A DNA stretch of 64,000 nt, taken from assembly GCF_012726235.1 (NCBI RefSeq), contig NZ_JAASAH010000008.1:62001-126000 (forward strand), in the 5' to 3' direction. This document shows, in pieces, positions 1 through 9,079 of the stretch. The notes under the pieces were generated by a model, which saw nothing but the letters and a program-made list of their open reading frames with translations, searched no databases and was not told where the DNA came from. The stretch comes from Streptomyces sp. HNM0574 (GTDB lineage Bacteria > Actinomycetota > Actinomycetes > Streptomycetales > Streptomycetaceae). Made by a program: the position numbers and the translations under genes. Each line of letters opens with the position of its first letter. Positions within the stretch are counted from its first letter, which is position 1.

Positions 1-580
1 GGTGCGCGAGTACGGGCCCGACGTCGTCCTGATGGACATCCGCATGTCCGGCACCGACGGGTTGACCGCGACGGAGCGGCTTCGCGCCGCGCCGGACGCG
101 CCCGAGGTGCTCGTCCTCACCACCTTCCACGCCGACGCGTACGTGCTGCGCGCCCTGCGGGCGGGAGCGGCCGGGTTCCTCCTCAAGGACAGCGCACCGG
201 AAGCGATCCTCGACGCGGTGCGGAAGGTCGCGGCCGGCGAGCCCGTGCTCTCGCCGGTGGTGACGCGCCGCCTGATCGACCACGTCACCAGCGGTACGGG
301 CGACCGTCGCGGGGAGCGCGCGAGGCAGGCGCTCGCCGCACTCGCCGAACGGGAACGCGAAGTGGCCCTTGCGGTGGGCAGGGGCCATTCCAACGCCGAG
401 ATCGCCGCTGCGCTCTACATGAGCGTCCCCACCGTCAAGACGCACGTCTCCCGCATCCTCACCAAACTGGACCTCAACAACCGCGTCCAGATCGCCCTCC
501 TCGCCCACGACGCCGGGCTCCTCGACGCGGACGGGACGGAGAGCGGCGATGCGGCGGGAGAGTGGGACACCGGGAGGTGA
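1..580 (+). CDS. LuxR/NarL-type response regulator, 5' end cut by window
   Basis: This is the C-terminal part of a two-component DNA-binding response regulator. The receiver domain enters from outside the window. The phospho-acceptor Asp is visible in VVLMDIRM (GAC at 35-37), and the conserved Lys is in GFLLKDSA. A NarL/FixJ helix-turn-helix follows, with LAEREREVAL then SNAEIAAALYMSVPTVKTHV, typical of the family. The GTG at 2 is probably internal, because the start of the receiver domain is missing. The sensor kinase is expected upstream, outside the window. The 3' end overlaps a possible early start (549) of the next gene, although I place that start at 636. The DNA target and signal cannot be read from this fragment. 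Confidence 0.9.
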   Translation, partial: VREYGPDVVLMDIRMSGTDGLTATERLRAAPDAPEVLVLTTFHADAYVLRALRAGAAGFLLKDSAPEAILDAVRKVAAGEPVLSPVVTRRLIDHVTSGTGDRRGERARQALAALAEREREVALAVGRGHSNAEIAAALYMSVPTVKTHVSRILTKLDLNNRVQIALLAHDAGLLDADGTESGDAAGEWDTGR

Positions 581-635
581 CCTGCGTCCGGCTGGTGGCC
601 GGGAATCCTCAGCGCCGCCGTCTGTTGGAACAGAG

Positions 636-1688
636 GTGACTACCGCGCCTCCGCACGACCCCGCCGCACAGTCGGACGCCGCCCCGTTGCTCCGCGGGGT
701 GCGGCTGTCCGTCCTCGACCGTGCCCTCACGCGGCGGGGGGACCATCCCTCGCAGGCGCTGCGGGAAACCGTCCGCTTCGCACAGCAGGTGGAGGAACTG
801 GGCTTCCACCGGTTCTGGGTCGCCGAGCATCACGGAGTCCCCGGGGTGGCCGGGGCCGCCCCGGCGGTGCTGGCCGCGGCGGTCGCTGCTGCCACGTTCC
901 GTATCCGAGTGGGCACCGGCGGTGTGATGCTGCCGAACCATCGTCCGCTGGTCGTGGCCGAACAGTTCGGGGTGCTGGAGTCGCTCCATCCGGGACGGAT
1001 CGACATGGGCCTGGGCCGCTCCGTCGGCTTCACCGGCGCCGTGCGGGAAGCGCTCGGCGTGGGCAGGGAAGCGGCGGAGGACTTCGGTGCGCTGATCGGC
1101 GAACTCCTCGACTACTTCCACGGCGACCGCCCCGTCCACGCCGTGCCCGCCGAGGGACTGAACGTCCCGGCGTACGTCCTGGCCGTCGGCTCGGGGGCGG
1201 AGACGGCGGCGGAACACGGGCTGCCGCTCGTCATCGGCGCGCACCGGGACCTCTCGCGCACCGTCACGGCCGTCGAGCGCTACCGCGCCGGATTCCGCCC
1301 CTCACGGCAGCTCTCCGAGCCGTACGTCGTCGTCGCCGTCAACGCGGCCGTCGCGGCCACGTCCGCGCAGGCGGAGACGCTGCAGATCCCCGAGGCGTGG
1401 GCCACCGTACGGTCCCGCACCCGGGGCGTGTTCGAGCCGCTGGTCCCGGCCGCGGAGGTCCTGGCGTACGACATGACGGAGCGGGAACGCCGGCTCTACG
1501 ACGAGGCGCGGGAGTCCCAACTGCGCGGCGACGAACGGCAGATGGCCCGCACGCTCACCGAACTCGTCGCCCGCACGGGCGCGGACGAACTGCTGCTCAC
1601 GCTCAACACCTACGACCCCGCCGACCGGTTGGACTCCTACCGGCGTCTGGCTCAGCTCGCACGGCAGCCGGAACCGTCCTCCATCTGA
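636..1688 (+). CDS. Luciferase-like flavin monooxygenase (LLM class)
   Basis: This is a TIM-barrel oxidoreductase of the bacterial luciferase family (FMN- or F420-dependent), about 350 residues. Typical segments are FAQQVEELGFHRFWVAEHHG near the N-terminus, then RVGTGGVMLPNHRPLVVAEQF and PGRIDMGLGRSVGF. The arrangement is that of MsnO8/YhbW-like members of unknown substrate. I chose GTG 636 (GGAACAGAGG just upstream) because homology begins at LLRGVRLSVLDRA. A start at 549 would add 29 low-complexity residues and overlap the regulator by 32 bp. It is probably cotranscribed with the regulator and converges on matB after 31 bp. The physiological substrate is unknown. Confidence 0.85.
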   Translation: MTTAPPHDPAAQSDAAPLLRGVRLSVLDRALTRRGDHPSQALRETVRFAQQVEELGFHRFWVAEHHGVPGVAGAAPAVLAAAVAAATFRIRVGTGGVMLPNHRPLVVAEQFGVLESLHPGRIDMGLGRSVGFTGAVREALGVGREAAEDFGALIGELLDYFHGDRPVHAVPAEGLNVPAYVLAVGSGAETAAEHGLPLVIGAHRDLSRTVTAVERYRAGFRPSRQLSEPYVVVAVNAAVAATSAQAETLQIPEAWATVRSRTRGVFEPLVPAAEVLAYDMTERERRLYDEARESQLRGDERQMARTLTELVARTGADELLLTLNTYDPADRLDSYRRLAQLARQPEPSSI

Positions 1689-1711
1689 GCCGGGACGGTC
1701 GCCCCCCCCAA

Positions 1712-1735
1712 CAACCCGGTCAGGCTCCCGGGTTG
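1712..1735 (-). terminator. Hairpin overlapping the matB stop codon
   Basis: A perfect 8-bp inverted repeat, CAACCCGG and CCGGGTTG, is separated by 8 nt. The matB stop lies in the loop. It sits between convergent genes and could terminate the minus-strand transcript. There is no T-tract. Confidence 0.4.
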
Positions 1736-3201
1736 CTCTCCACCGCCTCGTCCGGAGCGCGGAGTTCGCGCTTGAGGATCTTGCCCATGTCGTTGCGGGG
1801 CAGCGAGTCGACGAAGCGCACCGTGCGCGGCCGCTTGTGCGGAGCGAGCTGGGCGGCCACGTGGCCGGAGAGTTCCTCGGCGGCCGGCGGGGCGTCCGGG
1901 TCGGCGGGCACGATCCAGGCGACGACACGTTCGCCGAGGTCGGGGTCCGACTCGCCGGTGACGGCGGCCTCGGCAACGGACGGCAGGGACAGCAGAACGT
2001 TCTCGATCTCGCCCGCGCCGATCTTGTAGCCGCCGCTCTTGATGAGGTCGGTCGCCTTGCGCCCGATGAGCCGCACGTAGCCGTCAGCGTCCCGCGTCGC
2101 CATGTCCCCCGTGCGGAACCAGCCGCCGTCGAACGCCTCGGCCGTCGCGTCCGGGCGGTTGAGGTACTCCGTGAACAGGTTCGGCCCGCGGACCTGCACC
2201 TCTCCGGGCGTCTCCGTGTCCTCGTCGGGGATCCGCTCGCCCGCCTCGTCGACCAGCCGCACGTCCACCGTGCGCAAGGGCGTGCCGACGGTGCCGGGGC
2301 GCGGCTCACCATCCGCGCGGACGCTGGTGTTCATCAGCGTCTCCGTCATTCCGTACCGCTCGATGACACGCCGGCCCGTGGCCGTCCTGATGGCCTCGTG
2401 GTCGGGCAGCGGCAGTGCGGCGGAACCCGACACCAGGAGCCGCGCGCCGGACAGTGCCTCGACGAGCGCCGGTTCACTGTCCAGTGCGGTCGCGATGCGG
2501 TGGTACATGGTGGGGACGCCGAACAGCATGGTGCCGCCGCTCGACAATTCGGCCGCCACACCATCCGTGGTGAACCGTCCCAGATGGCGCACCGAACCAC
2601 CGCGCCGCAGCGGGCCGAGAATGCCGAGCACCAGTCCGTGCACGTGGAACAGCGGCAGACCGTGCACCAGCACGTCGTCCTCCGTCCACTGCCACGCCTC
2701 GGCGAGGTCGTCCAGATTGCTGGCGAGCGCGCGGCGGGAGAGGACGACGCCCTTGGGCGGCCCTGTGGTCCCGGACGTGTAGATGACGAGCGCGGGCGCG
2801 CCCGTGCCCGGTTCGGGCGCCGCCGCCCACGCCGACTCCTCCGCGTCCGGGTCGATGACGATGTCCGTGCGCGGCAGCCCGGACAGCTCCTCGGGGAGTT
2901 CGGCACCGGGTTCGGCCAGGACGCGCGACGGCGCGCTGTCCGCCACGATGTGCGCCAGCTCCCGTGCCCCGCTGCGCGGGTTGACCGGCACGGCGGGCAC
3001 CCCGGCGAGCAGCGCCGCGACCACGGCGACGCAAGTCTCCATCGTGGGCGTCGCCCAGACCGCGACCTGCCCGGAGGTGTCGAGGCGGGACGCCAGGCTG
3101 TTCGCCGCCGCGCTGAGCCGGCGGTAGCTGAGCGACCGGTCGCCGAAGCGCAGCGCGGGCTGCGAGGACGCCGTGTGCAGTGCGGGGAAGAGCAGGGACA
3201 C
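1720..3201 (-). CDS. matB: Malonyl-CoA ligase (malonyl-CoA synthetase) MatB
   Basis: This ANL-superfamily enzyme activates malonate, and often methylmalonate, with ATP and CoA to form the thioester used as a polyketide or fatty-acid extender. It has 493 residues, close to Streptomyces MatB. Motifs in order: the P-loop-like YTSGTTGPPKG, the substrate-pocket stretch HGLPLFHVHGLVLGILGPLRRGG, ERYGMTETLMNTS, GWFRTGDMA, and the catalytic Lys in RNDMGKILKREL near the C-terminus. These match my memory of the S. coelicolor enzyme closely. GTG 3201 is chosen because AAGGAG lies 5 nt upstream and the protein then starts at SLLFPAL. No matA (malonyl-CoA decarboxylase), matC or polyketide synthase is adjacent. 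It may follow the upstream DUF4239 gene after a 122-bp gap. Confidence 0.93.
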   Translation of the reverse strand: MSLLFPALHTASSQPALRFGDRSLSYRRLSAAANSLASRLDTSGQVAVWATPTMETCVAVVAALLAGVPAVPVNPRSGARELAHIVADSAPSRVLAEPGAELPEELSGLPRTDIVIDPDAEESAWAAAPEPGTGAPALVIYTSGTTGPPKGVVLSRRALASNLDDLAEAWQWTEDDVLVHGLPLFHVHGLVLGILGPLRRGGSVRHLGRFTTDGVAAELSSGGTMLFGVPTMYHRIATALDSEPALVEALSGARLLVSGSAALPLPDHEAIRTATGRRVIERYGMTETLMNTSVRADGEPRPGTVGTPLRTVDVRLVDEAGERIPDEDTETPGEVQVRGPNLFTEYLNRPDATAEAFDGGWFRTGDMATRDADGYVRLIGRKATDLIKSGGYKIGAGEIENVLLSLPSVAEAAVTGESDPDLGERVVAWIVPADPDAPPAAEELSGHVAAQLAPHKRPRTVRFVDSLPRNDMGKILKRELRAPDEAVESNPGA

Positions 3202-3323
3202 CCGGACTCCTTCGTGATCTCGTCTCTCGGCAGCCCAGCATCTCACCCGCCGGGACGCCCGGAGGCAGCGCGGGTGCGCGGACCGGTCCGCCTTCCCCTC
3301 GTCCGGCCCGGGCGGGAGGGAGG

Positions 3324-4085
3324 TCAGACGACGTGCGGGAAGAGAGTGAGGAACGGTTCGGTGGAGTCGTCCAGGCCGCGCGCGTACGGCGAGTCGAAGT
3401 GCCAGACCAGGAACAGCAGGAACGCCACCAACGCGGTGAAGAGACCCGCCAGCAGCAGCTCCCTGCCGGAGCGCTGGATCTGGAGGGTGAACAGCATGGC
3501 CACGGACACGGCGGCGCCCGCGATGAGGCCCACCCACACGACGCCCGGCATCGTCGGCTCGGCGCTCGCCGCCCGTTCCGCACGCGCCGCGTCGAGTGCG
3601 GCGACCCGCTCGGTCATGGCCTGGTAGGTCTGCTCCTCCTGCACGTCGGCCGGCTTGTGGGCGGTCACCTGCTGGCGCAGTTCCGCCAGCAACGCGTCGC
3701 CCCTGTCGAGGAGTTCGCCGTTCTTCGCCATGTGCGGCCATTCCTTGTCGACGGCGAAGCGCACGTAGGCGTCGACGTCCTTCTGGATGCGGTCGCGTTC
3801 CGCCTCGGGATAGACCTGAGCCCGCTCGCGGATCTCGTGCAGCGACTGTGCCTCTGTCCGGACGACGTCCTCGGCCACGTTGCGCGCCTCCCAGACACCG
3901 GCGATGGCGAGACCGAGCACGATCGCGTACACCACGCCGATCATCATCGTCATGTACTCGATCACGTCCGGCGTCTCCGACGGATCGTCGTCGTCACCGG
4001 CTCGGCGCTGCCGCAGCACGACGATGAGGAGCACGACGGCGCAGGCCGCCACTGTGCCGAGCGTGAGGATCATCCAGTCGGACAT
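3324..4085 (-). CDS. DUF4239-type membrane protein
   Basis: This is a 253-residue protein with four predicted membrane helices. Two are N-terminal (about residues 5-25 and 45-67) and two C-terminal (about 183-203 and 209-229). A central, mostly helical soluble segment of about 110 residues carries heptad-like charged stretches (SLHEIRERAQVYPEAERDRI). This layout matches the bacterial DUF4239/bestrophin-like family, whose function is not established. ATG 4085 has AGGAG 8 nt upstream. A perfect inverted repeat lies directly upstream of the ribosome-binding site. matB follows on the same strand. Confidence 0.75.
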   Translation of the reverse strand: MSDWMILTLGTVAACAVVLLIVVLRQRRAGDDDDPSETPDVIEYMTMMIGVVYAIVLGLAIAGVWEARNVAEDVVRTEAQSLHEIRERAQVYPEAERDRIQKDVDAYVRFAVDKEWPHMAKNGELLDRGDALLAELRQQVTAHKPADVQEEQTYQAMTERVAALDAARAERAASAEPTMPGVVWVGLIAGAAVSVAMLFTLQIQRSGRELLLAGLFTALVAFLLFLVWHFDSPYARGLDDSTEPFLTLFPHVV

Positions 4086-4101
4086 GAGTGAACTCCTGTG
4101 T

Positions 4102-4126
4102 CGTTCCCGCTGCTTGGGCGGGAACG
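4102..4126. promoter_or_regulatory. Inverted repeat in the leader of the DUF4239 gene
   Basis: CGTTCCCGC and GCGGGAACG form a perfect 9-bp inverted repeat with a 7-nt spacer. It ends about 16 nt before the ATG and close to the AGGAG site. It could be a protein operator or an mRNA hairpin that controls ribosome access. No adjacent regulator gene suggests a ligand. Confidence 0.45.
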
Positions 4127-4216
4127 AGGTGGTTGTAAGGGTGGGGAAAATGGCGCGCGAGGCAGGGGTGTATCGTCGCGCGCCCGGGAGGCGCAGGGGC
4201 GCGCGGCGACGGGCCG

Positions 4217-5182
4217 CTAAGAGGAACTGCCGCTGCTGCCGCGGGGACGCAGCGCCGCGGCAGCCAGTACCGCGGGGGCGACGATGAGCAGCGTCCGGGT
4301 CACGAGGGGGAACCGGGCATCCGCGTGGTCACGTACGGCCGACGACTCCAGGGGCAGGAGACTCCCGTGCGGTGATCTCTTCTCGGGAGACGGGGAGGGC
4401 TCGGGCGCGTCGGGTTGTTCGGGCGCCGGCAGCTCGGGGTGCGGCGCGGGGGCCGCCGTGGCCTTCTCCGGGGGTTCCGAGGCCCGGGGCGGTGGCGGAG
4501 GAGACGGCGACTGTGGCGGCGTGGGGCGTGCGGTCGGCGGGGGCGGAGCACACGAGCCGCGACGGGACGTCAGCCTGATGTCCGGGCCGTCCTCCTGCTG
4601 CACGGTCAGAGAGGAGAGGGAGCCGGGACAGCCGCGCACCGCGCTCATGTCCACCTGTGCGCCACCCGCGCTGACCGACAGCCCGGCACTCTCGTACGGG
4701 GCGGGTCGGCGGTCCTGCGTGCCGCCGTGCGGGGGCAGCGGAGGGACGGGCGAGACGGCCGGTGAGGGGAGCTCGATGTCGCGCGGTGTGCCGGATGAGG
4801 CGCTGGAACTTCCGGCCCAGCTGTGGGCAGAGGCCCCTTCGGTGGCGGGGCGCTCGGGAGACGAAGCAGAAGAGGACTGAGGGGCTGTCTCAGGGCGCGG
4901 GTCCGGATGTAAGGGAGTGGAGGTGAACCGGCCTGTGCCGTGCGGGAGTTCGCCGTTGTGGAGGTCCGGGTGAGGGTTGTCGCTCTGCTCGTCGGAAGGG
5001 TGCGTGGCTTCGACGCCGGTCAGTGGTGCGGGGTCGCCCGGGGGTGCCCAGGCGGCCGCCGCCGGTGCCGCACCGCACAGGGCGAGTGCCGCACCGGCGG
5101 CGGAGGCTGCTGCTGTGCGTCGGAGTCGCCGGACGTCGGGCGGTGAGTGCCAATCACGCGGTGTGTCCACGGAGTTGAGCAT
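4217..5182 (-). CDS. Secreted Pro/Ser-rich protein with C-terminal membrane anchor; contains a TTA codon
   Basis: I do not recognise this family. The 321-residue product has an N-terminal signal sequence (RRLRRTAAASAAGAALALCG, then AAPAAAAW), a long Pro/Ser/Thr-rich low-complexity region, a short ordered part (SAGLSVSAGGAQVDMSAVRG) and a second Pro-rich stretch (about residues 210-260). It ends in one hydrophobic helix (LVTRTLLIVAPAVLAAAAL) and a short basic tail. No LPXTG sortase motif is present. It therefore looks like a surface protein held by a C-terminal transmembrane segment. Codon 91 (TTA, reverse complement of 4910-4912) suggests bldA-dependent, late expression. It lies downstream of the amidase gene on the same strand. 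Confidence 0.7.
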   Translation of the reverse strand: MLNSVDTPRDWHSPPDVRRLRRTAAASAAGAALALCGAAPAAAAWAPPGDPAPLTGVEATHPSDEQSDNPHPDLHNGELPHGTGRFTSTPLHPDPRPETAPQSSSASSPERPATEGASAHSWAGSSSASSGTPRDIELPSPAVSPVPPLPPHGGTQDRRPAPYESAGLSVSAGGAQVDMSAVRGCPGSLSSLTVQQEDGPDIRLTSRRGSCAPPPPTARPTPPQSPSPPPPPRASEPPEKATAAPAPHPELPAPEQPDAPEPSPSPEKRSPHGSLLPLESSAVRDHADARFPLVTRTLLIVAPAVLAAAALRPRGSSGSSS

Positions 5183-5294
5183 GCGCGCTCTGCCCGGCGA
5201 AGATCCTCTCCCACGGCCGATAATCGCCCGATCTGCTGAACTCCCGCATGGTTTGGAGAACCGGTACGGGCCGGCCGGGGTTGGGGACGGTGGC

Positions 5295-5978
5295 TCAGGC
5301 GGCCGACAGCAGTGTCATGTAGCGGTCCCAGTCCCAGTGCTGACCCGGGTCCGTGTGATCGGCGCCCGGTACCTCGTTGTGGCCGATGACGCGCGTACGG
5401 TCCCGGGGAATGCCCCAGGTGTCGCACAGTGACGCGGTGAGGGCCGCCGAGGCCGCGTACATGGCGTCGGTGAACCAGGCGGGGTCGTCGACGAAGCCTT
5501 CGTGTTCGATGCCGATGCTGCGGGTGTTGTAGTCCCAGTTGCCCGCGTGCCAGGCGACGTCCTTGTCGTGCACCATCTGCGCGATGTGGCCGTCGTTGGA
5601 GCGGACGACGTAGTGCGCGGAGACCTTGGCCTCGGGGTTCTGGAAGTGCTGCACCGTGCCGGCGAAGCTGCCCTGAGTCACATGGATGACGACGAACTCG
5701 ATCGGGAACTCCGACGGTCTGTCCGCGGGGGTGAAGTTCGAGCCATTGGCCGGGATCCACTCGGCGTCCGGGTAGTCGGCCGTGGAGATGAGCCCGCCGG
5801 ACCGTGCGGCGGCCGGGCCTGTCGCCATTGCCGTCGCGGCGCCGGCGACGCCCAGGGCGAGGCCGCCGCGCAGCAGGTTGCGGCGCGATGTGGCCCGGGA
5901 GGAGAGCGGTGCGGGGGTGGGGGTGAGAGGGGTGGTGTGGTGGATTGCGTGGGGGGAGTGGTGTCGTGCAGAACTCAT
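5295..5978 (-). CDS. Tat-exported N-acetylmuramoyl-L-alanine amidase (Amidase_2/PGRP)
   Basis: This enzyme cleaves the amide bond between N-acetylmuramic acid and L-Ala in peptidoglycan, outside the cell. The 227-residue protein has a Tat-type signal (SRRNLLRGG followed by a hydrophobic, Ala-rich stretch and AAARS). The Amidase_2 fold then begins near residue 75. Zinc-ligand candidates are the His in EFVVIHVTQG, the His in SIGIEHEG and the terminal HTDPGQHWDWDRY, as in type-2 amidases. The role could be cell-wall turnover or lysis of competitors. The upstream region (5979-6152) carries AATTTGTCA, also present in the xyl operator region. Confidence 0.9.
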   Translation of the reverse strand: MSSARHHSPHAIHHTTPLTPTPAPLSSRATSRRNLLRGGLALGVAGAATAMATGPAAARSGGLISTADYPDAEWIPANGSNFTPADRPSEFPIEFVVIHVTQGSFAGTVQHFQNPEAKVSAHYVVRSNDGHIAQMVHDKDVAWHAGNWDYNTRSIGIEHEGFVDDPAWFTDAMYAASAALTASLCDTWGIPRDRTRVIGHNEVPGADHTDPGQHWDWDRYMTLLSAA

Positions 5979-6152
5979 CGTGGGCTCCCAGTGGGGGATG
6001 GGATCACGGACACGTGCATGACAAATTTACGCGCGTTGATAGTGGCATCGGCGCATCCTTTTGCCAAGGGCGTGGCGCGTTCGCGTTCTTGCGGTGCTGA
6101 CTGTTGATCAGTTCTGACCGCTTCGGGTGTCCAGCTGGAGAGCGGGCCGGTT

Positions 6153-7466
6153 TCAGGAGCGTCCCGCGGCGGAGGCGTGGGACAGCGGTGCGTCGAGCAC
6201 CGTCCGGACCACCGAGTGGGCGGCGCCGAGGAGCGGGCCGTCGGGCCCCAGAGCGGAGACGACGAGTTCCGGGACGGCGCCGGGGGCGGCCGTCCGGCGC
6301 GTCAGCTCTCGGCGCAGAGCCGGCAGCATCCACGGGCCGAGCGGTGCGAGCGTCCCTCCGAGCACTACGGCGCGCGGGTCGAGGAGGTTCACCGCGCCCG
6401 CCAGTGCGATGCCGAGGGCCGTCCCCGCATCCCGCAGCGCGCGACGGGCCCGCGGGTCGCCATCGGCGGCACGGGCCGAGAGGAGGCCCGCGGGGCTGGT
6501 TTCCTGCTCGTGGGCGCCGTCGTTCAGCAGGTGTCGCGCGGAGATCCCGGCGGCCCGCAGGACGGCGGCCTCGCCCGCGTACTGCTCCAGGCAGCCGCGG
6601 CCTCCGCAGCCGCACCGCGGCCCTCCGGGGCGTACGGGCACGTGGCCGAGTTCGCCGGCGAACCCCCGTGTGCCGCGCAGTAGTTCACCGTCCAGCACGA
6701 GCGCGGCGCCGATGCCGGCCTTCGCGGACACATGGATGAAGTCGCGCGGCGGATCACCCGTCATGCCTTCCGCTCCCGTTCCGCTTTCCGCCGTCCGGCC
6801 CGCTTCGCTGCCGGTGTCGGGGGAGCCGTCCTGCCGTCCGCCGAGCCACAGTTCGGCCAGGGCGCCGAGGTTGGCTTCGTTCTCCACCTTGAGCGGCAGT
6901 CCGGCGGGGGAGGGGAAGTGGGCGGCGATGTCGGTGTCGTGCCAGCCGAGGTTGGGCGCCCGTACCACCGTCGTGGTGCCGCGCGCGACGAGCCCGGGGA
7001 CGGAGAGCGTGATGCCGGCGGGAGAGAGCCCCGTCGATGCGGCCTCGGCCACCGCCTGGTGGACCATTTCGCCGAGCCGGGCCAGCACTTCGCCCGGATG
7101 ACTGTCGCGGTTTGCGGAGGCCTCCCGTGCGCGAACCCGGACGCGGCCGCGCAGGTCGACCGCGCACACGCTGAGGTAGTCGACGCCGACCTCGGCGCCG
7201 ATCCCGCACGGCCCCCGGTCGTCCAGCGCCAGAGCACTGCCCGGGCGCCCCACACCTCCATCCGCACGGCCGGGCCCGAGCTCCACCAGGAGCCCGGCGC
7301 GCAGGAGTTCGTCCACGAGCGTGGAGACGGCGGCGCGGGTCAGACCGATCCGGGCGGCGACGGCCGCGCGGGAGGCGCTTCCCTCCTCGCTCACCGCGTG
7401 GAGGACGCGGGAGAGGTTGCGCCGGCGCATCTCCTGCTGCGAATTGGGCGCAGGGGCGGCTGCCAT
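6153..7466 (-). CDS. xylR: ROK-family transcriptional regulator, probable xylose repressor
   Basis: This regulator has an N-terminal winged helix-turn-helix (residues about 10-70: SRAAVAARIGLTRAAVSTLV) fused to a ROK sugar-binding domain. The ROK domain carries ELGHVPV and the zinc-binding CGCGGRGCLEQYAG. A poorly ordered insertion of about 25 residues (SPDTGSEAGRTAESGTGAEG) interrupts the domain before DFIHVSAKAGIG. The start at 7466 has GAGGAGACATCACC directly upstream. It lies 54 bp behind xylB on the same strand and opposite xylA, the classic place for XylR. It most likely represses the xyl genes and is relieved by xylose. The effector is inferred from context. Confidence 0.85.
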   Translation of the reverse strand: MAAAPAPNSQQEMRRRNLSRVLHAVSEEGSASRAAVAARIGLTRAAVSTLVDELLRAGLLVELGPGRADGGVGRPGSALALDDRGPCGIGAEVGVDYLSVCAVDLRGRVRVRAREASANRDSHPGEVLARLGEMVHQAVAEAASTGLSPAGITLSVPGLVARGTTTVVRAPNLGWHDTDIAAHFPSPAGLPLKVENEANLGALAELWLGGRQDGSPDTGSEAGRTAESGTGAEGMTGDPPRDFIHVSAKAGIGAALVLDGELLRGTRGFAGELGHVPVRPGGPRCGCGGRGCLEQYAGEAAVLRAAGISARHLLNDGAHEQETSPAGLLSARAADGDPRARRALRDAGTALGIALAGAVNLLDPRAVVLGGTLAPLGPWMLPALRRELTRRTAAPGAVPELVVSALGPDGPLLGAAHSVVRTVLDAPLSHASAAGRS

Positions 7467-7520
7467 GGTGATGTCTCCTCGCTGAACTCCTGGGCGCGGC
7501 AACGCCCGTGGAGCCCCAGG

Positions 7521-8960
7521 TCACTGCCGTCGCAGCAGCGTATCCGCATCCCGGAGGGCCCCCGCGACGCGGTCGAGTGCCTCGTCGTCGCGCGGAACGG
7601 CCTCGTACGCCGGGCCGTCGGCCGTTCCCCAGCGCCGGGCGACGGCGGCCGGGTCCTCGCCCAGCAGGAGCCCGGCGGCCTGTGCCGCGGCGCCCAGGGC
7701 GACGAGTTCCTCCGCGCGCGGAACCTGGACGGCTCGACCGGAGAGACGGCGCACGGTGTCGCGCCATGCGGTGCCCTTCGCGCCGCCACCGATCAGCAGG
7801 AGTGGGGCCTCGTCTCCGGAGCCCTGTCGGGGCTCGTTCTCCAGTACCGGTTTCAGGGCCCGCAGCAGCGCGAACACGGCTCCGTCGTACGCGGCCTGGA
7901 GCACCTGCCCGCCCGTGGTTGCGTGCCGCAGTCCGGTCAACAGGCCGGAGGAGTGCGGAAGATGGGGCGTGCGCTCTCCGTCCAGGAAGGGGAGCAGGGT
8001 GACCTCGCCGCCGCCTTCGACGGCTTCGCGGCCGAGCCCGAGCAGTGCGGCGATCCGGTCCACCGCGAGGGTGCAGTTGAGGGTGCAGGCCAGCGGCAGC
8101 CAGTCGCCGCGTGCGTCGGCGAACCCGGAGAGGGTGCCTGTGGGGTCGGCCGGACGGTGCGTGGAGACGGCGTAGACGGTGCCCGAGGTGCCGAGGCTGA
8201 GCACCGGCTGTCCAGGATGGAGGCCGAGGCCCAGGGCGGCGGCCATGTTGTCGCCCGTGCCGCCGGCGACCAGCGCGCCTTCGGGCAGCGGCAGGCCGCC
8301 GCCCACCCTGCCCGCCGCTTCGCCCGGCGGCAGGACGCGGGGCAGCAACTCCGAGTCCAGTCGCAGCAGTTCGAGGATCTCCTCGTCGTAGGACTGGGTG
8401 GAAGTGGCCCACCATCCGGTCCCGGAGGCGTCGCCCCTGTCCGTGGTGCCCTCTCCCGTGAGGCGCCCCGTCAGATAGTCGTGCGGCAGACGGACCGCCG
8501 CGGTGGCCGCCGCCGACTCCGGTTCGTGCTCGTGCAGCCAGGCCCATTTGGTCGCGGTGAACGAGGGAGCCGGGACGCTTCCCACGCGCTCGGCACACAG
8601 TTCGGGCCCGCCCAACTGCTCCACCATCCAGTCGCGTTGGGGTGCTGACCGGACGTCGTTCCACAGCATTGCGGGCCGTACGGGACGTCCCGCGCGGTCG
8701 AGGGTGACGAGACCGTGCTGCTGTCCGCCGACCGACACCGCGGCCGCCTCGCCCGCCGCGTGCCCGCACTGCCCGAGCGCCGTCTCCAGGGCCTGCCACC
8801 AGGATTCCGGATCGCTCTCCTGGCCCGGGCCCGGGAGCAGCCGGTGCGGTGCCTGCCCCCGTGCGACGACGTGTCCTGTCCCGGCGTCGACGACGAGTGC
8901 CTTGGTGGACTGTGTGGAACTGTCCACTCCGACGACGAGCGGCCCCTCCGGTGCTGACAT
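7521..8960 (-). CDS. xylB: Xylulokinase
   Basis: This enzyme phosphorylates D-xylulose with ATP to xylulose 5-phosphate, which enters the pentose-phosphate pathway. It is a FGGY-family kinase of 479 residues. The N-terminal phosphate-binding motif is [10 protein letters not shown]. Substrate-site segments are [18 protein letters not shown] and [12 protein letters not shown]. The second-domain adenosine motif is [17 protein letters not shown] 8960 has GGGAAGGGAG upstream. It is divergent from xylA and leads into the ROK regulator gene. Confidence 0.95.
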   Translation of the reverse strand: MSAPEGPLVVGVDSSTQSTKALVVDAGTGHVVARGQAPHRLLPGPGQESDPESWWQALETALGQCGHAAGEAAAVSVGGQQHGLVTLDRAGRPVRPAMLWNDVRSAPQRDWMVEQLGGPELCAERVGSVPAPSFTATKWAWLHEHEPESAAATAAVRLPHDYLTGRLTGEGTTDRGDASGTGWWATSTQSYDEEILELLRLDSELLPRVLPPGEAAGRVGGGLPLPEGALVAGGTGDNMAAALGLGLHPGQPVLSLGTSGTVYAVSTHRPADPTGTLSGFADARGDWLPLACTLNCTLAVDRIAALLGLGREAVEGGGEVTLLPFLDGERTPHLPHSSGLLTGLRHATTGGQVLQAAYDGAVFALLRALKPVLENEPRQGSGDEAPLLLIGGGAKGTAWRDTVRRLSGRAVQVPRAEELVALGAAAQAAGLLLGEDPAAVARRWGTADGPAYEAVPRDDEALDRVAGALRDADTLLRRQ

Positions 8961-9005
8961 GGACGTCGGCTCCCTTCCCTCGCTGCGTGCGTTGCGCGCA
9001 TACTA

Positions 9006-9028
9006 ATTTGTCAACGCACATGACGAAT
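9006..9028. promoter_or_regulatory. xyl operator candidate
   Basis: ATTTGTCA-N7-TGACGAAT is an inverted repeat with one mismatch in 8-bp arms, located in the 119-bp divergent xylB-xylA region. On the minus strand the left arm includes a perfect TTGACA hexamer, so binding could occlude RNA polymerase. The adjacent ROK regulator is the obvious candidate ligand. Confidence 0.65.
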
Positions 9029-9079
9029 GGACTCGGCAGCTGTGCGCACCGTTTCCGGGCACAGCGGAAAGGCGGCACC

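Noticed and set aside
549-6000. A polyketide or other biosynthetic cluster around matB and the luciferase-like monooxygenase
   Set aside because: No synthase, carrier protein or tailoring set is present. MatB is a conserved stand-alone gene in many Streptomyces.
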